A stretch of 48,049 nt of DNA from an uncultured Christensenellaceae bacterium (GTDB lineage Bacteria > Bacillota > Clostridia > Christensenellales > CAG-314): assembly GCA_910586905.1 (NCBI GenBank), contig CAJUIV010000008.1, positions 1 to 48,049 on the forward strand, written 5' to 3'. This document shows, one piece after another, positions 25,220 through 33,327 of the stretch; the stretch's first letter is position 1, and the number at the start of each line of letters is the position of its first letter. The position numbers and the translations under genes are program-made. The notes beneath the pieces were generated by a model. The model was given only the letters and a program-made list of their open reading frames with translations. It was not told where the DNA came from and ran no database searches.

Positions 25220-25251
25220 AAAATCCCTGCCGATACCGCGGCAGGGATTTT
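25220..25251. terminator. Bidirectional terminator
   Basis: A 13-bp perfect stem (AAAATCCCTGCCG / CGGCAGGGATTTT) with a 6-nt loop, between convergent genes. A/T-rich ends supply U runs in both directions. Confidence 0.85.
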
Positions 25252-25297
25252 AGTTATACTAGACAGAAAGTATTAAAACAGTTTTCTAACAAGTTTT

Positions 25298-26944
25298 TTA
25301 CGCCGCGGCTTGTATGCCTCCGCCGACGTTTGCGGAATTAAAATATTTTATAGTCGCATCCCAAAGTTTTTCGTAAGTATCGAGATTATCGTACTCTGCT
25401 TGAGGAGTATAACCTTTACCGTGAATATTGGTCGTAGTTACGGGAGAAAAATATTCCGCTATCGTAAAATAAATAGCCCAATGTCCGGTCGTTTTCTGTC
25501 CCGAATTGGTTATAACCGTACCCGTATAGTCGCTTAGAGGTATACACGTTTGAGCAATTCCTTTGCCGTACGTCGTCGTTCCCATTTGCACTGCCGTACC
25601 GTAGTCGCGCAGAGCTCCCGTTAAGAGTTCGCTTGCGGAAGCCGAACCAGCATCCGTCCAAACGACGATATCAGGTTTATCGGTAGGAGCGTCGAAATAC
25701 AAATCATAAGTGGATTCGCGGCTGTAAACGTAAGGGGAACCGGCACGCGGCTGCAGCGTTGTAATAAGCAATCCGTCGCTCGAAGTTACTTTTTGTCTTT
25801 GTTTATCGTTAAGCTTTGCGTCGGTAACCAGCATGCCCGCTATAGAAGATACGTAATCTACACTGCCGCCGGGATTGCCCTTTAAATCTAATATAAGACG
25901 TTTTAATCCTCTGGATTTAAACAACGTAAGCGCCTGACGGAATTCCACGTCCGCTTGAAGCTTTACGCCGTTTTCGTTATAGGTATCCATAAATTGGTCT
26001 ATACGTATATAACCCGTGTCTTTAAGTTTAGATAATTCACCTAATAATCTTTCGTCCTTAACGCAAGTATTCGCATTGCCCTTGGTAACAGACACGTTGG
26101 TGCAGTCGTCTCCGAAATAAAATTCTACGAATTCAAACGGATACTCCGGATTTGCAAATTGCAAATTGCTGCGCGTCAGCGAGTATTGTACAACTTCTCC
26201 GTCGCGTAAAACGTGAAACAGCGCCGAATGTACGTTGGCTAAAATCGTCGTAAAAGAATTCTGCTCCCATTGCGACGGCACTATTTCCTCAAAAATTTGT
26301 CCCTGAATATTTACGGATTGACCCAATACGTTTTTAAGCTGAGAAAGCTTGACGATTATATCGCCTTCGCGCAATGCGCCGTAAGCGCTGCTGTTCACTA
26401 CTATCGACGAAACGTAAAGTCCCACTCCGTCCACAAATTGAAAAGACATACCGAATACGCCGTTTCCTGTAGAAACTACGCTGCTTGTGGGATTCATGTA
26501 ATTATAGTACGTCTGAGGCGACATCAACCTACTGAATTGGTCGCCGCCAGTTTGCAGTAATGCCGTTCCCGCAGCTTCGACGGCCTGCCAAAGCTTTTCT
26601 TGCGGAACCTGTTTGTAGTAGTCGTTTTTTAAAACGTCCAAAACGTCTAAGAGCAACCGCTCCTGTTTTGACGACGAGCCGAGACTTCCGAATATCGCGC
26701 ATAAAAACCATCCAAGCGCGATACACAAAACAAGCGCCAGGCACAGCAAAACGATATAAAGAGGCTTTTTGCTTTTAGCCTGCTCTACCTTAGTCGGTTG
26801 GTATCCCGACCAATTATCAAAATTCCCGTTATCTCCGCGCGAATCTTCGAAACGGCTGCGAGTAGAAAACTCGTCGGAATGCGAACCGACAGACGATTGC
26901 TCGATTTTATCAAATTCCTCGTCAAAAAAATCTTTATTAGCCAT
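25298..26944 (-). CDS. S41 family (CtpA-like) peptidase, membrane anchored
   Basis: A 548-residue C-terminal-processing-type serine protease acting outside the membrane. About 60 cytosolic polar residues precede a transmembrane helix (PLYIVLLCLALVLCIALGWF). A PDZ-like segment follows (GVFGMSFQFVDGVGLYVSSI, ALREGDIIVKLSQL). The protease core has LKRLILDLKGNPGGSVDYVS, then VWTDAGSASASELLTGALRD with the catalytic Ser and QMGTTTYGKGIAQ with the catalytic Lys. There is no cleavable signal. Its ATG shares one base with the stop of the upstream ABC gene. Substrates unknown. Confidence 0.9.
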   Translation of the reverse strand: MANKDFFDEEFDKIEQSSVGSHSDEFSTRSRFEDSRGDNGNFDNWSGYQPTKVEQAKSKKPLYIVLLCLALVLCIALGWFLCAIFGSLGSSSKQERLLLDVLDVLKNDYYKQVPQEKLWQAVEAAGTALLQTGGDQFSRLMSPQTYYNYMNPTSSVVSTGNGVFGMSFQFVDGVGLYVSSIVVNSSAYGALREGDIIVKLSQLKNVLGQSVNIQGQIFEEIVPSQWEQNSFTTILANVHSALFHVLRDGEVVQYSLTRSNLQFANPEYPFEFVEFYFGDDCTNVSVTKGNANTCVKDERLLGELSKLKDTGYIRIDQFMDTYNENGVKLQADVEFRQALTLFKSRGLKRLILDLKGNPGGSVDYVSSIAGMLVTDAKLNDKQRQKVTSSDGLLITTLQPRAGSPYVYSRESTYDLYFDAPTDKPDIVVWTDAGSASASELLTGALRDYGTAVQMGTTTYGKGIAQTCIPLSDYTGTVITNSGQKTTGHWAIYFTIAEYFSPVTTTNIHGKGYTPQAEYDNLDTYEKLWDATIKYFNSANVGGGIQAAA

Positions 26945-27630
26945 TATAACTCCTTTAAACTATCGTTCAACCAACCCAAACCGGAAACTTTTTCTTTTGC
27001 AGTTTGGCTATCGCCTTGATACACAACGCGTCCGCCGTCAAGCACTACCGTGTTACCGCAAGCTAAATGCGGACAGGAAGTAAAAATAACGGTTATACTA
27101 TCCGTAAATAAATTTAATACGGACGCAATATCCTCCGTCTCGGTACTATCTTCAAAAAAATCGTCTAAAAGCACCGCTTTGCGTTTTATCGTTAAACCGC
27201 GGGCAAGCGCCGCTTTTTTACGTTCGTAACCAGATAACTTTTTTACCCTGACGCATAAGTCGGATATTCCGACCTTTTCAGCTACGCTAAGCACCGCGTC
27301 TTTTATTTGGTTTTTGTCTGTCCTGCGGATACGCAAAGGATATTCCAAATTATATTTTACGCTTTTATTTAGAAATAAAGACGGATTACCGGGCAAATAA
27401 AGTATGCCCAAGCTACGGTTTGCGATACCGCCGATATCGACGCCGTCAAAGAAAATTTTGCCGTTTGTTGGCGAAACTTCTTTCATAAGCAATTTACATA
27501 TTGAAGTTTTCCCGCTTTGAGTATCGCATAAAACGGTATTTACGCCGTAATCAAGCGTAAAAGACATATCTTTAAACAACGAGAATTCGTCGTAGGGATA
27601 ACGAAGCGACACGTTATCGAATACAATCAT
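26944..27630 (-). CDS. Divergent ABC-type ATPase subunit
   Basis: A 228-residue ABC ATP-binding protein with a canonical layout but unusual motifs. Walker A reads CDTQSGKTSICKLL, lacking the first Gly. The signature is LSGYERKKAALARGL rather than LSGGQ. Walker B is AVLLDDFFED, with Asp where the catalytic Glu should be. The H-loop region reads FTSCPHLACG. The Q-loop-like LYLPGNPSLFLNKSVKYNLE retains no Gln. These changes suggest slow or absent hydrolysis. No permease is encoded beside it; it overlaps yfbR by four bases and the S41 gene by one base, so it belongs to that operon. Confidence 0.82.
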   Translation of the reverse strand: MIVFDNVSLRYPYDEFSLFKDMSFTLDYGVNTVLCDTQSGKTSICKLLMKEVSPTNGKIFFDGVDIGGIANRSLGILYLPGNPSLFLNKSVKYNLEYPLRIRRTDKNQIKDAVLSVAEKVGISDLCVRVKKLSGYERKKAALARGLTIKRKAVLLDDFFEDSTETEDIASVLNLFTDSITVIFTSCPHLACGNTVVLDGGRVVYQGDSQTAKEKVSGLGWLNDSLKEL

Positions 27631-28202
27631 AACTCTAATTCGTCCAATGTCAAACGATACGCCGCAACGAAATTATCCATGAAGTAATCCACTTCGGGAC
27701 GTTTGTAAGACTTGATTTCTTTCAAAATGGTTTTTTCCGCTTTGTAAAACTCGGAATTGCTCATTTTTACCTCGTCAAGACACTTGATATAAGCGCAAAT
27801 TTTGTCTGCGTATTTTACGAATTTATGTTCTTCGCTGCTTTCGTCGCATACGATTTTAGCGTACTCCGCTGAAAGCTCGCTTGGAAGATGCTGCAAAAGT
27901 TTTTCGTTCGCGTATTTTTCCAAGTTTTTGTACGAATCGCGGATTTCGGGATTGAAATACTTTATAGGTGTAGGCAAATCTCCCGTAAGCACTTCGCTTG
28001 TTTCGTGAAAAAGAGCTTTAACGGCAATGCTGTTCGCATCCAGACTGCCGCCGAAGTAAACGTTCGAAATAGTAGCCAACGCGTGAGCCACAACCGCCAC
28101 TTGCTGACTGTGCTCCATTATATTTTCATTAACGGTAGAATGCATCAATCCCCAACGATTGATATACTTCATTCGATTAAGATACGCGAAAAATTTATAC
28201 AT
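27627..28202 (-). CDS. yfbR: YfbR-like HD-domain 5'-nucleotidase
   Basis: A 191-residue HD-superfamily protein predicted to hydrolyse deoxyribonucleoside monophosphates. It has FFAYLNRMKYINRWGLM, EHSQQVAVVAHAL (first metal His), the family signature SEVLTGDLPTPIKYFNPEIR and VKYADKICAYIKCLDEV (distal Asp). The HD dyad itself reads His-Glu (LFHETSEV) instead of His-Asp. GAGG precedes the ATG. It heads a three-gene operon with the divergent ABC ATPase and S41 protease; the functional link is unclear. Confidence 0.88.
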   Translation of the reverse strand: MYKFFAYLNRMKYINRWGLMHSTVNENIMEHSQQVAVVAHALATISNVYFGGSLDANSIAVKALFHETSEVLTGDLPTPIKYFNPEIRDSYKNLEKYANEKLLQHLPSELSAEYAKIVCDESSEEHKFVKYADKICAYIKCLDEVKMSNSEFYKAEKTILKEIKSYKRPEVDYFMDNFVAAYRLTLDELEL

Positions 28203-28285
28203 AATGCTTCCTCAAAACTTTTTTAGACAATTTATCGTAGAATTCGCCGTTTTTCGACGGCATAAATTAAACTTGATTCGTACCG

Positions 28286-28314
28286 ATTATAGCACAAAAT
28301 ATCCGAAATGCCAA
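28286..28314 (-). promoter_or_regulatory. Promoter of the yfbR-ABC-S41 operon
   Basis: -35 TTGGCA (28309-28314) and consensus -10 TATAAT (28286-28291), 17-base spacer, about 80 bases before the yfbR start. Confidence 0.7.
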
Positions 28315-28456
28315 CAAATAACGATTATATCCGACAAACACCTTGAAAAAGAAAAGCAAATTATAATTTAACGTTTATGAAGTCGATTTTAAAAACCGAA
28401 AAGTCAAAACGAGTATAATCTGCTATGATAATATTTTAAAATAGATAACGATGTAC

Positions 28457-28486
28457 TTGCAAATTACAAGCCGTTTAGTATATAAT
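28457..28486 (+). promoter_or_regulatory. Promoter of pfp
   Basis: -35 TTGCAA (28457-28462) and consensus -10 TATAAT (28481-28486), 18-base spacer. An inverted CCGTTT...AAACGG pair flanks the -10 and start region and could bind a regulator. The 28203-28551 gap otherwise holds only this and the divergent yfbR promoter. Confidence 0.6.
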
Positions 28487-28551
28487 TACATTATCAAAAC
28501 AAACGGTTTGATATTGAAAAACTTTTTTAGTCAATAAACGGAATAAACATC

Positions 28552-29763
28552 ATGAAAAAAGGAAATATAATGCTGGCGCAATCGGGCGGAGCAACTGCCG
28601 TTATAAACGCGAGCGCGGCCGGCGTGATAAGCGAAGCGATTGCAAGCAAGTCGTTCAATAAAATTTTATGCGCTCATTTCGGAATGAACGGCATTTTAAA
28701 AGAAGACTTTTTCGACGTATCGGACTTGTCTTCCGAAAGTTTGGAACTTCTTGAGAAAACTCCGGCGTCTGCTTTCGGCTCGTGCAGATACAAATTACCG
28801 AAATTTGAAGACGACGAGGACATATACCGTACCATCGCGAAAATTTTTGATAGACACAACGTTTCTTGTCTGCTTTACAACGGCGGCAACGACTCCATGG
28901 ATACCTGCAACAAGCTGTCGAAGTATTTTGATAAAACCGGGTTTCCGTGTAAAGTTATAGGCGTGCCTAAAACGGTAGATAACGATTTAGTGAAAACGCT
29001 TTACTGCCCCGGTTACGGGTCGGCGTCAAAGTACATTGCCACCACTATTGAAGAACTTGCGTTAGACACTTCCGTTTACGAAGTCGGACGGATTACCGTT
29101 TGCGAAATTATGGGACGCGACACCGGTTGGCTTACCGCTTCCTGCGCCGTAGCGTCGTTGAGCGGAAAAGGACCCGACCTTATATATTTGCCTGAAAACG
29201 ATTTTGAAATAGACGCGTTTTTAAAAGACGCAGAAACCATTTACAGAAAAAAAGGACACTGCCTTGTCGCCGTTGCCGAAGGTATACGTACCGATAAAGG
29301 TTACGTAGGCGCAAAGGAAACGATAGACAGTTTCAATCACGTTCAGCTTGGCGGCGTTGCCAACAAACTGACTAATTTGATTTCTTTACAACTTGGCATA
29401 AATACCCGCGCTATCGACTTAAATCTTCCTCAAAGAGCCGCCGCTCATATTCTATCGCTTCGCGACCAGCAAGACGCGTTCAAATGCGGCAAACGCGCCG
29501 TTCAGCTTGCGTTAGAAGGACAAAGCGGAATTATGGTATCTATCGGCGAAGATAACGACAATACCGTATACGGAGAAGTCCAACTATCCGAAGTTGCAAA
29601 CGCGGTAAAATCCGTTCCGAAAGACTACGTTTCAAACGACGGCGCACATATATCCGAAAAGTTTTTCGACTACATTTTACCACTTATAAAAGGCGAAGTG
29701 CAACTTCAATATAAATACGGAATACCACACTACTTCGACAGTTCCAAATTGAAAAAGCTATGA
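28552..29763 (+). CDS. pfp: 6-phosphofructokinase, PPi-dependent type
   Basis: A 403-residue phosphofructokinase. Motifs: NIMLAQSGGATAVINASAAG (N-terminal phosphate loop), LLYNGGNDSMDTCNKLSKYF, GVPKTVDNDLVKTLYCPGYG and CEIMGRDTGWLTA. An acidic residue after GGN, where ATP enzymes carry Gly, together with PKTVDND, where ATP enzymes carry PGTIDND, marks the pyrophosphate-using group. Length also fits that group (ATP enzymes are about 320). It would interconvert fructose 6-phosphate and fructose 1,6-bisphosphate reversibly, saving ATP in an anaerobe. It has a clear promoter but only a weak ribosome site. Confidence 0.92.
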   Translation: MKKGNIMLAQSGGATAVINASAAGVISEAIASKSFNKILCAHFGMNGILKEDFFDVSDLSSESLELLEKTPASAFGSCRYKLPKFEDDEDIYRTIAKIFDRHNVSCLLYNGGNDSMDTCNKLSKYFDKTGFPCKVIGVPKTVDNDLVKTLYCPGYGSASKYIATTIEELALDTSVYEVGRITVCEIMGRDTGWLTASCAVASLSGKGPDLIYLPENDFEIDAFLKDAETIYRKKGHCLVAVAEGIRTDKGYVGAKETIDSFNHVQLGGVANKLTNLISLQLGINTRAIDLNLPQRAAAHILSLRDQQDAFKCGKRAVQLALEGQSGIMVSIGEDNDNTVYGEVQLSEVANAVKSVPKDYVSNDGAHISEKFFDYILPLIKGEVQLQYKYGIPHYFDSSKLKKL

Positions 29764-29941
29764 CATACGCGAAACACAGGTTGTTAAGTATATCACAACG
29801 TGCCTCACGTCAATCGATATCAGCTGATTTGATAGAACCAAACGATTACTTAACCTGATTTAACGCAGCTAAGCGTTTTAAGATACCGATATACTCGAAT
29901 AAACTCGGTTTGCCTCAGTAAAAAGTTTTCGTATAAAACGC

Positions 29942-29974
29942 AAAAACCGCGTACAAAATTTGTCCGCGGTTTTT
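29942..29974. terminator. Bidirectional terminator between pfp and glpK
   Basis: A stem AAAAACCGCG / CGCGGTTTTT with additional inner ACAAA/TTTGT pairs, serving the convergent pfp and glpK genes. Confidence 0.85.
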
Positions 29975-29998
29975 AACTGCAAAATAATCTTACTCTAG

Positions 29999-31483
29999 CT
30001 ATCTGCAACGAGTCTGCCTCACCGCTTTAGCCCAGCCTTGAAGCAAATCTATGCGATGTTCTTCCGACATATCCGGTTTGAATTCTCGTTCGGTTTTTAT
30101 ATTGGCGCGTATATCGTCGACGTCTTTCCAATAGCCCGCGGTAAGTCCCGCAAGATAACACGCCCCGAGAGCAGTCGTTTCGATAACTTTGGGACGGACT
30201 ACGGTGGCGTTTAAAATATCCGCTTGGAACTGCATAAGAAAATTATTCATACTGGCTCCGCCGTCCACGTTAAGACTTTGTATACATACGTTTGCGTCGC
30301 GCTGCATAGACGACACCAAATCGTACACTTGATAGTCGATTGCTTCGAGCGCGGCTCGGATAAAATGTTCCTTTTTAGTACCGCGGGTTATTCCCGTTAT
30401 CGTTCCCCGAACGTCGGCATCCCAATAAGGCGCGCCAAGCCCCGTAAACGAAGGGACTATATATACTCCGTTCGTATCGGGAACTTTCGCAGCGTAATTT
30501 TCCGTTTCGGCCGCGGCTTTTATCATACGCATTTCGTCGCGCAGCCACTGATTGATAGCTCCGCCGATAAATACGCTGCCTTCGAGTACGTAAGGCGGCT
30601 TTTCTCCTTGACAGGACGCTCCGAGCGTAGTTACAAGTCCGTTAGTGGATTTGACGGCTTTATCGCCCGTATTCATAAGCAAGAAACAGCCAGTTCCGTA
30701 AGTATTTTTAACGTCTCCGGCTTTTACGCACAGATGACCGAATAAAGCGGCTTGCTGGTCGCCGACAACGCTGCAAATAGGAATTTCGCGGCCGATAAAA
30801 GTTTCGTCGGTTGCGCCGTAGTTATAACCGGAACTATGTACCTCGGGAAGCATACACGCGGGTATGCCGAAAAGTTCCAGAAGTTCTTTATCCCACTCGA
30901 GCGTATGAATGTTGAACAACATTGTACGGCAGGCGTTTGTGTAGTCCGTAGCAAATATTTTTCCGCGGGAGAGCTGCCACATAAGATACGTATCTACCGT
31001 TCCGAACAGCAATTCTCCCTTTTCGGCGCGTTCGCGCGCGCCCGGCACGTTGTCTAATATCCATTTTATTTTGGTTGCGGAAAAGTAAGCGTCTAAAACC
31101 AATCCCGTTTTATCGTAAATCAAATCGGATAAGCCTTGAGATTTGAGTTGCTCGCAATACTCCGCAGTTCTGCGGCATTGCCATACTATCGCGTTATAAA
31201 CGGGTTTGCCGGTATTTTTATCCCATACGAAAGTCGTTTCACGTTGGTTGGTTATTCCTATCGCGGCGATATCCGCCGCAGATACGTTAGCTCTTATCAG
31301 CGCTTCCACTATCACGCCTACTTGACTGCCGTAAATATCGTGCGGGTCATGCTCCACCCATCCCGGATGAGGATAAATCTGAGGAAACTCCTGTTGAGCT
31401 TTACCGATTATTTTTCCCTGTTTATCAAATACTATCGCGCGGGACGAAGTCGTACCTTGGTCTAGCGATAAAATATATTTCAT
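29999..31483 (-). CDS. glpK: Glycerol kinase
   Basis: A 494-residue FGGY kinase making glycerol 3-phosphate. Conserved stretches: LSLDQGTTSSRAIVFDKQG, QEFPQIYPHPGWVEHDP, AIGITNQRETTFVWDK, CSVVGDQQAALFGHLC, KNTYGTGCFLLMNTG and SLNVDGGASMNNFLMQFQAD. Length is standard. AGGAG precedes the ATG. It is 210 bases downstream of the DUF1667 gene on the same strand and belongs with the two FAD oxidoreductases upstream as a glycerol-use cluster. Confidence 0.98.
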   Translation of the reverse strand: MKYILSLDQGTTSSRAIVFDKQGKIIGKAQQEFPQIYPHPGWVEHDPHDIYGSQVGVIVEALIRANVSAADIAAIGITNQRETTFVWDKNTGKPVYNAIVWQCRRTAEYCEQLKSQGLSDLIYDKTGLVLDAYFSATKIKWILDNVPGARERAEKGELLFGTVDTYLMWQLSRGKIFATDYTNACRTMLFNIHTLEWDKELLELFGIPACMLPEVHSSGYNYGATDETFIGREIPICSVVGDQQAALFGHLCVKAGDVKNTYGTGCFLLMNTGDKAVKSTNGLVTTLGASCQGEKPPYVLEGSVFIGGAINQWLRDEMRMIKAAAETENYAAKVPDTNGVYIVPSFTGLGAPYWDADVRGTITGITRGTKKEHFIRAALEAIDYQVYDLVSSMQRDANVCIQSLNVDGGASMNNFLMQFQADILNATVVRPKVIETTALGACYLAGLTAGYWKDVDDIRANIKTEREFKPDMSEEHRIDLLQGWAKAVRQTRCR

Positions 31484-31693
31484 TATTTTTCTCCTGATTT
31501 TTAAATTCGCGACTGTTCTGTTGATTGTATAATAATCCGAACTGAAATATCCTGAAATTTACTCTTAATTCCGAAAGCCGGCGTTTAGAGTTGGCATTCC
31601 AGTCGAATCTGACGACGAACTAAACCATAGTTAAAACGTTACGTCTTTACGAACGCTCGTTCGATTCTTTACTCGTCAGAGAACCAAATCGCT

Positions 31694-32062
31694 TTAACGG
31701 GATACGCTATCTACTTTTTTGGTGGCGATAAAGTCAACTCCGCAGCCGCACACGTCTGCAACTACGACGTCGCCTATATGAACAGGCGCGGTAAGCGTTA
31801 CTTTTTTAAGAATTTCCAAACTGTCGAATATAAGTTCTTTAGGTATAGCCTCGCGCGTTTTGACAGAAACCATAGGAATATTACCGCCGACGACTTTTAC
31901 CGAGCCAGTTACCATGCGTTTTGGAGCCGTTATTTCGTTCACGGCATACGTAACGCCGCGCGGACAGGTATTGCCCGCGACCTTTATATTGCTCTTGTCC
32001 GCGTCGTCTACGGTCAATCTGCAGCCCATCGGACAATTTATACAAATCATTTCTCTGCTCAT
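31694..32062 (-). CDS. DUF1667 Cys-rich protein of glycerol clusters
   Basis: 122 residues with MICINCPMGCRLTVDD near the start, then GNTCPRGVTYAVNEI and VADVCGCGVDFIATK at the end. The cysteines could bind an Fe-S cluster or zinc. DUF1667 genes routinely sit beside glycerol-3-phosphate dehydrogenase-like flavoproteins in Bacillota, and may supply an electron-transfer subunit in place of GlpC. It overlaps the upstream oxidoreductase stop as ATGA. Confidence 0.88.
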   Translation of the reverse strand: MSREMICINCPMGCRLTVDDADKSNIKVAGNTCPRGVTYAVNEITAPKRMVTGSVKVVGGNIPMVSVKTREAIPKELIFDSLEILKKVTLTAPVHIGDVVVADVCGCGVDFIATKKVDSVSR

Positions 32063-33327
32063 TGCTGTTCTCCTTTGATAAGCGTGATTTCAACCGTTTT
32101 CGCTTGCTTTAACGTTTTCATTTGCTCGGCTGTGAGCATTATATTTTCCATTTCGCCCGGAGCGACTACGGGACGTTTACGTCCGAAGACTTTTACTCCG
32201 TCGGCAAAAACCGCCAATTCTACCTTTTTAAATACGTTTGCCACACGCATTTTGAAAGATTGAGGAGCATAAGTTTCGTCGCGGTTTAAAACGGTAGGAA
32301 CGCAATATCTAACTCCGTTAGTACAGGATATAACCGTTTTATCGCGGCATGGCGCTGCGCCGTTGATATAATCTACCGCGCATTTGCCGGCGTTCTCGCT
32401 TTCAGCCGAAACAAAGTCCACTAGGTCGTGAACGTGCAGAACGTTACCGCACTCGAATACGCCGTCTACGTTCGTCATCAAGTTTTCGTCTACAACCGCC
32501 CCGCCCGTTGTGGGGGAAAGCTGAACCTCGGCGTTTTTCGCAAGCTCGTTTTCGGGAAGCAAACCTACCGACAGCAACAGGGTATCGCATGCAATAAGTC
32601 TTTCTGTCTCCTTTATAGGCTGAAGTTTGTCATCAACCTGCGCTATAACTACTCCCTCGACTCTGTCGCGGCCTTTGATATCGACAACCGTATGAGAGAA
32701 ATACAGCGGAATACCGAAATCGTTAAGACACTGCACTATGTTACGGTTTAAACCGGACGAATACGGCATAAGTTCTACTACCGCCGAAACGTGAGCGCCC
32801 TCGAACGTCATACGGCGTGCCATAATAAGTCCTATGTCTCCGCTGCCGAGAATTACGACTTCTTTTCCGGGAAGATACCCGTCTATGTTAACCAGTTTTT
32901 GCGCAGTGCCTGCGGAAAAAACTCCGGCGCCGCGCATACCGGCAATATTGATTGCTCCGCGCGGACGTTCGCGGCAACCGCAAGACAGAATAATCGCTTT
33001 TGCCTGAACTTGCACCAGTCCGTCTTCTGCCGAAACGTATGTAACCGTTTTATCGCACGAAACGTCAATTACCGTAGCGTTTAATTTGTAAGTTATATTA
33101 CGTTTTGTAACTTCGTCAACATAACGCGCGGCGTATTCGGGACCTGTCAATTCTTCTTTAAAGGTGTGCAGCCCGAACCCGTTATGAATGCATTGATTAA
33201 GTATGCCACCGAGTTCCGCTTCGCGCTCCAATATCAATATGTCTCGTTCGCCGGCGTCGTAAGCGGATTTTGCCGCGGCAAGTCCGGCGGGACCTCCTCC
33301 GACGATAACCAAATTAACTTTTATCAT
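32059..33327 (-). CDS. FAD/NAD(P)-binding oxidoreductase of the glycerol cluster
   Basis: A 422-residue flavoprotein. The N-terminal FAD Rossmann fold is VNLVIVGGGPAGLAAAKSAY; the central NAD(P) fold is VVILGSGDIGLIMARRMTFE; FECGNVLHVHDLVDFVSAES is the conserved C-terminal FAD contact. Cys residues in LGGILNQCIHNGFG and LSCGCRERPRGA are typical of this GlpB-like group. It probably passes electrons between the glycerol-3-phosphate dehydrogenase upstream and NAD(P) or another carrier. Its start shares bases with the previous stop (TAATG). Confidence 0.9.
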   Translation of the reverse strand: MIKVNLVIVGGGPAGLAAAKSAYDAGERDILILEREAELGGILNQCIHNGFGLHTFKEELTGPEYAARYVDEVTKRNITYKLNATVIDVSCDKTVTYVSAEDGLVQVQAKAIILSCGCRERPRGAINIAGMRGAGVFSAGTAQKLVNIDGYLPGKEVVILGSGDIGLIMARRMTFEGAHVSAVVELMPYSSGLNRNIVQCLNDFGIPLYFSHTVVDIKGRDRVEGVVIAQVDDKLQPIKETERLIACDTLLLSVGLLPENELAKNAEVQLSPTTGGAVVDENLMTNVDGVFECGNVLHVHDLVDFVSAESENAGKCAVDYINGAAPCRDKTVISCTNGVRYCVPTVLNRDETYAPQSFKMRVANVFKKVELAVFADGVKVFGRKRPVVAPGEMENIMLTAEQMKTLKQAKTVEITLIKGEQQ

